A DNA stretch of 64,000 bases. It comes from Plasmodium brasilianum (taxonomy: Eukaryota; Apicomplexa; Aconoidasida; Haemosporida; Plasmodiidae). Positions within the stretch are counted from its first letter, which is position 1, and each line of letters starts with the position of its first letter. The notes beneath the pieces are model-generated. The model saw only the letters and a program-made list of their open reading frames with translations. It was not told the origin of the DNA and ran no database searches. Positions 30,773-41,635 of the stretch are shown one piece after another. The position numbers and the translations under genes were made by a program. The stretch is taken from positions 1,944,928-2,008,927 of the forward strand of contig NC_090125.1 in the NCBI RefSeq assembly GCF_023973825.1, given 5' to 3'.

Positions 30773-33271
30773 ATGAATGAAGCAAATGAAAAGACTACCG
30801 ATAGAAAGAGAAAGAAGGCGAGTAACACAGATGAAGCTAATGAAACGAGCAAGTTGAAAAAGAAAATAGAATTTGAAAATGACGATGAGTTTGAAAAGTA
30901 TCTGTTAAATCATTTTAAAAAGGATAATAAAGAAAATGAAAACGAGTACGTGTTTTCCGAATTGGTAAAAAGCTTTTATAATGAAATTAAGAAATATAAA
31001 ACAGTAGATGATATGGCAAATGAAATTAAAAAATTGGCTATTCAAAATATATCCAAAAATTTAGAAATCATATGTAACAATGAATGTACAAGTTCTTTTT
31101 TTATTGAGAAATTTCGCGTAAAATATATAAATGAACAAATTGCACTTAACATAAAATCTGCTCAAAATTATTTTAAAGAATTTATGATATTATATAATAA
31201 CAACAACTTTGATAAGTTCAGCTTAGAAATTAATACAAATGTAGAGGGAACAAATGAACAAGTTAATGAAGAGCAGGAGCAAGGAGAGGAAGTGGAAGAG
31301 GAAGAAGTGAATAACCAAAATAAGCAAAACAGCCAAAATGAGCGAAATAGTCTAGATAAGCAAAACAGTCAGAATAATAAAGTGGGTGAGAGTTATCAAA
31401 ATGAAAAAGCAGGCACAAAGAATGCCTTAACAAAAGAAGATTTATACAAAACCAACACATGGAAGGAAAAGATAAAATGTAAGATTGACGATATAAATGA
31501 AAATAATAATATTTTAATAAAAGTTGTAAATTATTTGTCAAGCATAGCTTTACATGTTGACAATATACCAATTAAGATAACAAAATTTGATATCATAAAA
31601 AAATTTAATGAACTAAATTTCGATATACTGAATATAAATATTTGGGATGCCTATAATTCTAAAGACATTAGACCCTTTTCTTCATTCCCTTCTCCATCTT
31701 TTTATAGAAAAGCAAATTTATATTTTAAAAAACAAACTAATACTAATGAAGTCCTAAACATGTTAAGAGAAAAGCCTTATTCTATTTGTATTAATGGTTG
31801 GAATTTGAATAATGTTAAAAGGAATAATTATAATTATTTGGATTTAAGAATATGCCCACCTATATGTTCCCATATAGAAAGGATAAAAATTGATTATGAA
31901 AATGCAAAAAATATTGTTCGAAAATTAGACAAGTCGTGTCACATCAATTTGGACCTATTAGAGGATTTAAAGGAGGAAACTTATTTCGAGGATAGGCTGA
32001 AAAAGAGGAGGTTTAATGAAGAGAGTAAGGTTAACGATCGTATTGATGATAACAGTAACAATGACAAAGCTGATAGTGGAAAGAAGAAGGTAGAGATAAA
32101 TAATAATCAGCGGGAAATCTCAAACAGTAAGCAATATGAAGAAGAGAGTCCAATAATACAAACCATTGAAGAGAACAAAGACATAAATATAACGAGCAGA
32201 TTAGACATTTTAATTTTATATTTAAGACTTGTTCATAATTTTTGCTATTATTCAGCTAGAAAATATAACACATACGATGAAATGATTAGAGAATGTGGTT
32301 ACTTTTATTTAAGGGTTAATTTAGATAATAAGTTCTACAGTAACTTAACTCCAATATTTTACGAAGATTATAATGTAAGTAAATTGGATTATTATGTAAG
32401 TGAAAATTTTGTGAAAGGCTTTTCAAGTATAGTTAATAATATGGAGGGGGACGATACAAATAATAGCATTAGCAGAAGTAGTAATAATAATACAAATAAC
32501 AATAGTAATAACAGTATTAATAATGATCTCAATGGCAATATCAGTGGTAACCTTAACCATTCTTATAATGAAAATAATAATAATAATAATTTAGATTATT
32601 TTAAATTACTTAAAGTAAAAGAAAAACTTTTTAATAATTCCGATGTTGTGTCTGATTATCAGCTAAAATGGCTGCTTAATTTTGATGAAGAAATCAAGGA
32701 TGCTTTAAAGGCAAATTATAATGAAAATATTGATATTGAAAAAACAGAGGAATTCTTCGAAATTCTTAAAAATAACTACATATTAAAAAGGACTGATAGG
32801 AATAGTAACAATAATAAGAACGATAGCACTAATAATAATAATAGCAATATTATTAATAATAATAATAGTAGTAGTGGTAATAATAAAAGCGAAATAAGGT
32901 GCGCTAAATGTAAAAAGCTTTTTAACAACATTAAGGATGTGCCAAATCATATATTTATTAAACACAGCCAAATTAAAATGAAATTAATTACAGAAACTGA
33001 AGTACAAATTATGCAGAGGAATTTTTATGAAGCCCCTCATAGTTTTCATTTTCTTTTTATGATGGAAAAAAAATATAATTCCAACTACACCAAAAATTAT
33101 CTAAATAAAAATTTTATTAAAAAATCGAAAACTTATAAAAATCAGAATTTTCATTTATTACCAAACAATGCTAAAAGTGACTACAAAGATTTTGATGATC
33201 CCAGTGTAAATGTCTTTGAAAATGTAAAACAAAACGTAAAAACGAATAACGATTTTTATGACGATACGTAG
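30773..33271 (+). CDS. ARS2: SERRATE/ARS2-like RNA-processing factor
   Basis: 832 residues, single exon. ARS2 links the nuclear cap-binding complex to RNA decay, 3'-end and small-RNA processing in animals and plants. Diagnostic parts: LDILILYLRLVHNFCYYSAR then EMIRECGYFYLRV (residues about 475-515), matching the ARS2 core where a DYL/LRIVHS..YY..E..NEDEMPNRCG segment occurs; and a C2H2-type finger CAKCKKLFNNIKDVPNHIFI followed by KH (about 708-735), matching the KKF..PEFVRKHIFNKH finger. The N-terminus is charged and helical. Asn/Ser-rich inserts lie at about 560-600 and 680-705. No long RS/RGG tail is seen. Malaria parasites lack classical miRNA pathways, so a role in cap-linked RNA fate is more likely (inference). 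Confidence 0.82.
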   Translation: MNEANEKTTDRKRKKASNTDEANETSKLKKKIEFENDDEFEKYLLNHFKKDNKENENEYVFSELVKSFYNEIKKYKTVDDMANEIKKLAIQNISKNLEIICNNECTSSFFIEKFRVKYINEQIALNIKSAQNYFKEFMILYNNNNFDKFSLEINTNVEGTNEQVNEEQEQGEEVEEEEVNNQNKQNSQNERNSLDKQNSQNNKVGESYQNEKAGTKNALTKEDLYKTNTWKEKIKCKIDDINENNNILIKVVNYLSSIALHVDNIPIKITKFDIIKKFNELNFDILNINIWDAYNSKDIRPFSSFPSPSFYRKANLYFKKQTNTNEVLNMLREKPYSICINGWNLNNVKRNNYNYLDLRICPPICSHIERIKIDYENAKNIVRKLDKSCHINLDLLEDLKEETYFEDRLKKRRFNEESKVNDRIDDNSNNDKADSGKKKVEINNNQREISNSKQYEEESPIIQTIEENKDINITSRLDILILYLRLVHNFCYYSARKYNTYDEMIRECGYFYLRVNLDNKFYSNLTPIFYEDYNVSKLDYYVSENFVKGFSSIVNNMEGDDTNNSISRSSNNNTNNNSNNSINNDLNGNISGNLNHSYNENNNNNNLDYFKLLKVKEKLFNNSDVVSDYQLKWLLNFDEEIKDALKANYNENIDIEKTEEFFEILKNNYILKRTDRNSNNNKNDSTNNNNSNIINNNNSSSGNNKSEIRCAKCKKLFNNIKDVPNHIFIKHSQIKMKLITETEVQIMQRNFYEAPHSFHFLFMMEKKYNSNYTKNYLNKNFIKKSKTYKNQNFHLLPNNAKSDYKDFDDPSVNVFENVKQNVKTNNDFYDDT

Positions 33272-35364
33272 TAAGATTATATATATGAGGAAAAATGCGC
33301 CTTACTTTTTTTTACTTACTAGCACGCCTTTGTAAATACTTAATAAAAAATGTAGGAACATTTTATTTGTATAATCCACATATTTAAAATAAGTAAACGT
33401 TAAATTCATATGCGTCAAATTTGAAAAAGTGAGCGTTCTTTTTAGGCATATATCACGACACATACATGGTTACGTATATATATGTACACGATCTTATACA
33501 TGTGTACAAGTATGTTCATATATTATATATGCACGGTTCATTTGCGTATTGCACGTACACAGGAACAACTTTTGAAATCTTATTCCCTTTTTATATATAC
33601 CCATTTTTACTTCCTTGTTAAATTAAAAAAAAAATGAATTGGATGTAGGTATTTATTTTTGTATTATTAATCCTTTTTAATATGACGAAAAGTCTTGTAC
33701 TCTATTTTTCAGTTTGAATAAATTATTATATGAAAAATTAATTTTTAAAATATTGTTTTTTTAAAATATTTTTTTCAAATACTGAAATTACCTTAAAAAA
33801 CGTAACATGCATATATACATATACGTACATATATACATATAAATATATTTATTTTTTCACGTATTTTTCGAGCTTGAACAACTTTACAAAATCATCTTTC
33901 AAAATGTATAGTTATTTTTAATAATATTGATCATTTTATTACGACTTAATAATTTATATTACACTTATAACACCACGAGTTGTATGGGGAAACTCATATT
34001 TTCTTAAATTAAAACATATACGCGTATATTATTTATAACATTGCTCATCATTTCATTCTTACTATATACGGCGCAATTAACACAAAAAACGAAAAAAAAA
34101 GAAAAGGCAGGTATACGTATAAGATTACGAATAACTGCGACTTACCATCAAATGTACATATATAAATATACGCACATATACATGAGCATATTTCTCCATG
34201 CGTATAAGTGTGTTATCGGGGGTGTCCTTTTTCAAACAGTTCACACAGAAGTACACATGAAAATAAATATACATATATATATATATATGCGAAATAAATG
34301 AGTCAAACGGGGCTTCTTACTACCTGCTAATAACAAAATCTACATAAAAATAAATGTTTAGCAATATGTAGAAAAAAAAGCTTATCCATCATGCTACTGA
34401 AAGAAAATTGTCATTTAAAGCTAAATATATTATATACATAAATTAATACACAAATTAATACACATACCCTTTTGTACTTGCATGTACATCATGTCAAATA
34501 TGAAAAAAGTTGTTCTATTATATTGTTATCACTTTTTCAATATCAAATATACAGTTTAAAATAATTTAATTTCATCATATTATTTTTTAAATAACGTAAA
34601 ATTTACTGTACTTTCATTAAAAAAAATTGTGCGGAAATATACTCTATAATAATATTAAAATTAAAAAAGTGTTACGTTAAACAATTTTAACATATTTTTA
34701 TATTAATTTTTTCCTATATTTAAGAAGTATTTCCTAATTTAATTTAATTTAATTTCATTTATTTATTTTTTTTGTTTGTTTCTTGAACTTCATGTAAAAT
34801 AAATCTTTTAGCTAATATAGTAAGATTATTTTTTTTCTTCTTGCCTTTTCGCATGCATGACAAGGTTTACAATAGTTATATAATACATGAATAAAGGTTC
34901 AGGAAATTTTTCTTCTTTCTCCAGATATATATTATTATGTATTGTATTCTTATATGCTACATTACATTAAGTGCATAAAAAAATGAATATATATAAGTAT
35001 ATACATACCCTTTTGTTATTTAACTGTTCATTGTTAACAATTACATGAAGGAGGAAATGTACTTATTCGAACATAATTTATGTACATCTATATATAATAG
35101 GAGATTTTTCTTTTCTTTTTTTTCGAAAGGGAAGAAAAAAAAATTATTTCAAATGCGTATCGTACATAAATGTACATTTGCATGTACGTATGCATGTATT
35201 TATGTATGTATATAAAAGTAAAAGCAGCATTTCTATGTAGCTGAAAAATGAACGAGAAGAAAAAATTAAGTATGATAATTTTTGTAAAATATTGAAAAAT
35301 AGAACCATTTATTAGTAGAAGCGATAACAGAAAAGCTTAAAACTAAATAAAATAAAGTAAAAAA
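33272..35364. other. Intergenic region ARS2 to U2AF65
   Basis: AT-rich spacer with poly(A) at 33629-33637 and scattered tatacatatacgta words. A TTG-led frame near 34041 reads briefly as protein (LLIISFLLYTAQLTQK) then becomes Ile/Tyr low complexity; I do not call it. Presumed ARS2 3' UTR plus U2AF65 promoter and leader. Confidence 0.6.
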
Positions 35365-38055
35365 ATGTGGAGGAAAGCAGTGGGTAATTATTTTAACACA
35401 AATAAAACTATTATGAAAAATGGTGATAATGCTACTACGAACGAATTGAATGATAATAATAATAACAATAATAATAATAAAGAGGAAGAAGAACTCAATA
35501 AAGATGAAAGTGGAAATAAATGTGCGGCAAAAGATGATGATATATATAATTTAAACAACAGTACCAGTGCCACAACTTTAAGCGCATTTAATAACAAACG
35601 GAAAAGATCTAAATATAACAAAACGTGTTCGGAAAAAAATTCCATCGACGAGAATCAAACTGATGATAGTGTTAAAAATGATAATTCTTATGATAATAAA
35701 AATGATAATACTTATGATAATACTTATGATAATAATGATGATAATAATGATGATAATAATAGTGATAATAATGGTGATAATAAGGACATTCGTAATAGTA
35801 AGAAGCGCAATAAAGAACGATATAGTTACATATGTAAAAAACCTAATGATTCATTAAACAACAAAGAGGAAAAGTTAAATAAGGAAGAAGTTAATATTAG
35901 AAGGGATGATTATGATAAAAGAAACGAAAAAAATGAAAAGAATATTACAGAATTAAGTGTAGAAAAAAATATATCAACAGAAAAACATAAAGATAAAGAA
36001 CAAAATAGAGAAAAATTAAATAGTGATTTACATGAAAAAATGAAATTAATTAAAGAAAAGCTAAAATCGAATAAATTACAGCATAGTTCTAGTAGAGAAA
36101 GACATAGAGATAGAAACAAGGAAAGGGTAAGAAGTAAAGATAGGGAGAGAAGCAAAGATAGGGAGAGAAGCAAAGATAGGGAGAGAAGCAAAGATAGGGA
36201 AAGAAGCAAAGATAGGGAAAGAAGCAAAGATAGGAATAGAAGCAAAGATAGGGAGAGAAGCAAGGATAGACACAGAATTAAAAAAAGACAAAAAGATTTA
36301 CTATCTAGTGGTGATGAAGCTCGTTCTTTTAAAAAAAAGAAAAGGAGCAAAGAAAGAAATATAGAAGAGGGAAGTATCAATATAAGTAGGCATAAAAGTA
36401 AGGAAAAATATAGAAATAGAAGCAAAGATAGGAATAGAAGCAAAGATAGGAATAGAAGCAAAGATAGGAATAGAAGCAAAGATAGGAACAGAAGCAAAGA
36501 TAGGGACAGAAGTAAAGGAAGAAAAAGAAGCAGAAGCAGGTATAGAAGAAGTAAAGATAGGAACAGAAATATAAGCAGTAGTAGAAGTGCAAGTAGCAGT
36601 GAAAGTCATCGTCACAAAATGAAAAAGAAATTAAAAAGAAGGAACTCAAGAAATAGTAGTGATAGAGAAAATTCAAATGGAAGCGCAATCAATAAGAATA
36701 CACATGACAATAATAAAAGATCAACTTCTCGTGAAGCAAGAAATAGCAAGGAATCAAAACCAAAGAAAAAAACGAAATGGGATACAGTAGACGAAAATTT
36801 ATTAAAAAATAATTTGTTAGATAACAATATGAATGGATTAAATCAGCAGCAAAATTTAGCTGTAGGAAATAACGTACTTCAAAATAATAATATTACTTCA
36901 TTAAGTAGAAACCCCTATGAGCTAGAAGGAGATAAAAAACAGAGAAAATTATATATTGGTAATATACCTCCTAATTCGAAACAAGAAGAACTAATAGATT
37001 TTTTTAATAATACCATATTATCAATTATAAAAGGTTCAAGTATAGAAGTAAAAATTGGAGAAATTCAATTATTACCAGTAGTAAAATGTGAAATATTTAA
37101 TGCAGATTCAAGATTTTGTTTTCTAGAATTTAGAACATTGGAAATTACATGGTTATGTTTAAAGTTAGATTCTATGTCCTATAATAATTATTGTTTAAGA
37201 ATAGGTAGACCACATGATTATGTGCCACCACCTGATGGAGATCCTGCTTTAACAGTTGTATTTTCAGACATAAATATGAAAGCATTTGATCAGGTAAAAC
37301 CTCCAAAAGTCATACCTCCAAAAAGCAGTGGTGATGATGATAATAGATTATATATACAAAATTTACCCCATGATTTGAAAGATGATGAAATTAAAGATTT
37401 ATTAGAACAATTTGGAACATTGAAAGCCTTTAATATTATTAAAGATCTGAATACAGGTTTAAATAAAGGCTATGGATTTTTTGAATATGAAGATAATAGT
37501 TGCACACAAGTTGCTATTCATGCTTTAAATGGTTTTGTGTGTGGACAAAATATTCTGAATGTGAAAAAAGCAACTTTTAATAAGAATCAAAGTAATACAC
37601 AGAATCCAAATAACATAAGTATACCTAGTAGTGTTGATATACCTGTTTCCCTTTTACCAAATTCGATTTCTCAAAAAATTTTAAGTAATTCTATTATAGG
37701 TTTGCAAATTCAGGCGTCCAGAAAAATCGGAGAAAAATCATCGCGCGTAGTTCAATTAACGAATGCTGTTTTTCAAGAAGATTTAATTATAGATAGTCAA
37801 TATGAAGAAATCTTAAGAGATGTTAAAGAAGAAGCTGAAAAATATGGACCTTTGCAAAATATTGTAATTCCAAAACCAAATAAAGATTTGTCTTATACAG
37901 AAGGAGTAGGAAAAATTTTTCTTCATTATGTAGATGAAACCACAGCAAGAAAAGCTCAGTACATGTTTAATGGTAGACTTTTCGAAAAAAGAGTAGTATG
38001 TGCTGCTTTTTATTCAGAAGAAAAATTCCTAACAGGGAAATATGTTCTGTCATAA
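35365..38055 (+). CDS. U2AF2: Splicing factor U2AF large subunit (U2AF65)
   Basis: 896 residues, single exon. U2AF65 binds the polypyrimidine tract and recruits U2 snRNP to the branch point. Order: Asn/Asp-rich N-terminus (to about 150); long RS-like region (about 235-430) with tandem hexapeptides RSKDRE/RSKDRN; a Trp motif KKKTKWD with Trp472; RRM1 (about 528-620, RKLYIGNIPPN, ending in RIGRPHDYVPPP, a U2AF hallmark); RRM2 (about 662-735, RLYIQNLPHDL, GYGFFEYED); and a C-terminal UHM-type RRM3 (about 800-893, GKIFLHYVDE, NGRLFEKRVVCAAFY). Human U2AF65 is 475 residues; the extra length is the N-terminal low-complexity part. Alternative initiation is unlikely because ATG 35365 is the first in frame. 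Confidence 0.96.
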   Translation: MWRKAVGNYFNTNKTIMKNGDNATTNELNDNNNNNNNNKEEEELNKDESGNKCAAKDDDIYNLNNSTSATTLSAFNNKRKRSKYNKTCSEKNSIDENQTDDSVKNDNSYDNKNDNTYDNTYDNNDDNNDDNNSDNNGDNKDIRNSKKRNKERYSYICKKPNDSLNNKEEKLNKEEVNIRRDDYDKRNEKNEKNITELSVEKNISTEKHKDKEQNREKLNSDLHEKMKLIKEKLKSNKLQHSSSRERHRDRNKERVRSKDRERSKDRERSKDRERSKDRERSKDRERSKDRNRSKDRERSKDRHRIKKRQKDLLSSGDEARSFKKKKRSKERNIEEGSINISRHKSKEKYRNRSKDRNRSKDRNRSKDRNRSKDRNRSKDRDRSKGRKRSRSRYRRSKDRNRNISSSRSASSSESHRHKMKKKLKRRNSRNSSDRENSNGSAINKNTHDNNKRSTSREARNSKESKPKKKTKWDTVDENLLKNNLLDNNMNGLNQQQNLAVGNNVLQNNNITSLSRNPYELEGDKKQRKLYIGNIPPNSKQEELIDFFNNTILSIIKGSSIEVKIGEIQLLPVVKCEIFNADSRFCFLEFRTLEITWLCLKLDSMSYNNYCLRIGRPHDYVPPPDGDPALTVVFSDINMKAFDQVKPPKVIPPKSSGDDDNRLYIQNLPHDLKDDEIKDLLEQFGTLKAFNIIKDLNTGLNKGYGFFEYEDNSCTQVAIHALNGFVCGQNILNVKKATFNKNQSNTQNPNNISIPSSVDIPVSLLPNSISQKILSNSIIGLQIQASRKIGEKSSRVVQLTNAVFQEDLIIDSQYEEILRDVKEEAEKYGPLQNIVIPKPNKDLSYTEGVGKIFLHYVDETTARKAQYMFNGRLFEKRVVCAAFYSEEKFLTGKYVLS
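36116..36515 (+). repeat. 18-bp coding repeats encoding RS-type hexapeptides in U2AF65
   Basis: Two clusters, about 36118-36270 and 36412-36515, of an 18-bp unit (agaagcaaagatagggag and variants) reading R-S-K-D-R-E/N. Codons vary little (agc aaa gat agg), suggesting recent expansion. They create the Arg/Ser-rich domain expected to be phosphorylated and to aid splicing-factor contacts. Confidence 0.85.
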
Positions 38056-40018
38056 AATATTTATGCAAAAGTTTATATTCTTTTTAATAGACTGTGTTGG
38101 TAACCTTTCGATATATTATCATAGGTACATATAGCATTTTGCTGTTTATTCTGTGCTATTTCGAGATATCTTATTTTTCATTTAAAAAAAAAAATTAAAT
38201 ACCCATGAGTTTTTTTTCATTTTTACATGTACTGTTCAGAATTTTCCACATCTGTATGAAGATATATATATATATTTAAATGTGTTTATTTGAACACAGG
38301 AAACAAGGAAAAAAAAAAAAAAAGGAGAGCTAATTACAATATAGCTAGTCAGTATGTGCTTTAACTAGAAATAGAACAAATGTTAAATTTAAGGACAAAA
38401 GATACTACTTAAAATTTAATAAATTTTGAATATAAAAAAGGAAATATACGGTACATTTTGTTTATATAAATTAATGTCTTGAAAATGCGCAAATATTGTG
38501 AATATATGTAAATTCGTAAACATGAAGTATTTGTTTTTGATATAATGTTTTAAGTGGAATTGCGTATATGTATGTGTATGTATGTATATACATATACATG
38601 GTTAATCTTTATCTTTTTTTTCCTTTTTCATAAATTTATTTACAAATAATGTTGCACATTTATATATATACATGTGCAATATTTTTTTACTGATGTAATT
38701 ACAAACTTCAAGATATATTTTTATATATTTTAAAAAAATACAAAATATTTTCAATATTAAAAAAGCCACACTCAAATACACAGCTTCAAAAATTTATATT
38801 TCAAATGCGCTGTTACCTAATGTGTAGAACAAAATTATCGCATATGCATATTTATATAATACATGCCCATAAAATAGCAAGTGTAAATCTTTCAAAAGGG
38901 GCACATGTAAAAACGTAATAATATAATTTCTTTTAATAGTAACCCGTTTGTTTAATGAAATTAACTTCATACAATTTGAAATGAATATAATATTTTCTCC
39001 GCGTCAAAAATGAAAAAATTTTGTTGTATAGAAATTCCGTCCTATTACAGCCAATAATTTATAAGCAAAAATTTCATAAATACTCTATATATACATATAT
39101 ATGTATACTTACATAAAGCCCATTTAATATTTATAAAAACTTTACAAATAAATTAATACTGGTTTAACTACTATAATATTTAAAATACATCTTTTTAAAC
39201 AAAAGCTATTAAATTATTGTAATGAACAATGCTTAAGTCAAAAAATGCATTTTTAATTTTTGAAATATCTTTCATATTAATATGGTAATAACTCATTCAT
39301 ATATTTTTTTCCCCAAATTTAAATAATACATATATATATATATAGTATAGCGGATGAACGACAATGTTTTATATACTCATTGGGTTATGCACAATCTTCT
39401 TATTCTATGAAAAAAAAATATATTTTTTATAAGGTACAAGCTAGTTTCATTTTTTTTTTTTTCCTACTTATTAAATTAATACAACATGGAATATTTTTTT
39501 ATATATTCCCTTTTTTAAAAAAAAATGAAATAAAACTTTAAAATAAATATAAATATATACATATATGGCACATATATATATATATATACTTAAATTGAAA
39601 ATTAATTCAAAGAGAGTCGAGAAGTAACAAATTAAAAATAATAAACATGATATACTTTTTTTTTTATAGAAAAAAAAATAATAATAAAAATAAGAATATG
39701 TGTACGTATATGTGTTTACATATATACAGGATATATACATATATCTATATACATACATACTTACATGTGCATATATTTACATAAAACACATGATTATTCA
39801 GTAGTATTCTATAATAAGAACTATTTTGCAATTTGAAACATGTATATGTAAATGTTTGTTTGTTTTTTTTTTTTCTTTTTTCTTTCTTTTCTCTTGTTTT
39901 CTTCTTATAATAATAAATAATTACAATATCACTGGTCTTAAAAAGATAATACATATTTTATAACACAATAATTAAATTCTTGCTTCTCCGAAAAAAAAAA
40001 AAAAAAAAAAAAAGGATT
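38056..40018. other. Convergent intergenic region U2AF65 / eIF4A
   Basis: Joins two 3' ends. Has poly(A) near 38310, poly(T) near 39450 and 39865, a 23-A run at 39991-40013, and (TA)n at 39332-39342. All open frames are low-complexity Ile/Tyr/Phe. No gene seen. Confidence 0.7.
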
Positions 40019-41635
40019 TTACAAATAGTCCGCAACCTAAATAGAAAAAAAAAAAAAAAAAGATACATAAATAAAAATAAATATATTATATGCACAATTT
40101 CTTTATTCAAATTATGCATAGCAAAAACATTTTAGATATTTAAATGCATATTCTTCACATTTTTTTCTTCTCTCTTTATAAATTACCTCTAAAGGCATTT
40201 CCTCAATTTGAGTACTGTAGTATGATTCAATTTTCTTCAACTTATCTTTTTCCTTATCGTCATTTGTAACAAAATTGATAGCAACTCCCTTACGACCAAA
40301 TCTTCCTGATCGACCAATTCTATGAATGTAAGTATCAGGAGAACAAGGCAAGTCATAATTAATAACTAATGACACCTGTTGAACATCAATACCTCTTGCT
40401 AACAAATCTGTAGTAACTAAAACTCTTGTAGAACCTGACCTAAATTCTCTCATAATTAAATCTCTGTCTTTTTGATCCATATCACCATGCATACAAGAAA
40501 CAGTGAAAAGACGATTGTGCATTTCTTGGGTTAAGATATCAACTTTTTTCCTTGTATTACAGTAAATTATTGATTGCGTAATAGTTAAGGTTTCATACAA
40601 GTCACATAATGTATCTAATTTCCATTCTTCTTTTTCAACAGCAACATAAAACTGTCTAATACCTTCAAGTGTTAACTCATCTTTTTTAACTAAAATAGTT
40701 TTCGGATCTCTCATAAACCTTGTTGTCAATTCTAAAATTTCTTGTGGCATGGTCGCAGAAAACAAAGCAACTTGAATATCTGGTACTAACTTCTTAAAAA
40801 CTTCGTATATTTGTGCTTTGAATCCTCTTGATAACATTTCATCAGCTTCGTCTAGAATAAATAACTTTAACCTATCTACTCCCAAGTGTCTTTTATCAAT
40901 CATATCATAAACTCTACCAGGGGTACCAACAACCATATGTACTCCTTGTTTTAGTTTATCGATATCTTCTCTTACTACAGTTCCTCCAACACACGCATGA
41001 CATTTTACCTTTAAATAATCACCCAAAGCCAAAACAACCTATTAGAACAAGCACGAGAAAAAAAAAAAAAAAAAATTAAACTAAACAATTGAACAACTAA
41101 AGTATTGAACAGTTAAACAACTGCATCTTATACAAAATGCTTATATTAATTATATGAATGGTTCGTACAACACATCCGCACATATGTCTAATTTATATAC
41201 CGTACACAAACATCAAAACGAAGAATGTACGTACAAGCATATTACTTCATTTTATTTAACTACATTTTAGCTTATTTCTGTTTATTATATTTCAATTTAT
41301 TATATTACCTTTTGTATTTGCTGAGCTAACTCACGAGTTGGAGCTAAAATTAAAGCCTGACAAGCAACATAGTCGTAATTTATTAACTGCAAGGAGGAAA
41401 TAACAAAGGTAGCTGTTTTCCCCGTTCCAGATTGCGCCTGACCGATGGTATCATAACCATTCAAAATTGGTTTAATACCCCTTTGTTGAATTGCAGATGG
41501 TTTTTCAAAACCATAAGAATATATACCTCTTAAAAGTTTTTCATTTAAACCAAGAGCGTCAAATGTGTCAACAATTTCCTCTGTATTTCCTTCAATATCA
41601 TTTTCATTATTAAATTTTTCGTCTTTCGTACTCAT
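40019..41635 (-). CDS. eIF4A: Eukaryotic initiation factor 4A (DEAD-box helicase), three exons
   Basis: ATP-dependent RNA helicase of the cap-binding eIF4F complex. Exons: 41635-41309, 41038-40187, 40036-40019; introns 270 bp and 150 bp, both phase 0 with GT..AG ends. The joined product is 398 residues, the standard eIF4A length. Motifs: Q motif [12 protein letters not shown], walker [31 protein letters not shown] (LDEADEM), SAT, then FCNTRKK-equivalent [19 protein letters not shown] and [13 protein letters not shown]. The last exon encodes only VADYL, joined to the conserved MPLE. Splice site one restores the conserved [13 protein letters not shown] 41635 is the first conserved Met (MSTKDEKF); upstream open sequence is AT-rich leader. 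Confidence 0.96.

Noticed and set aside
35388..36827. Several long Leu/Ser/Phe-rich minus-strand frames
   Set aside because: Antisense shadows of the repetitive RS region of U2AF65.
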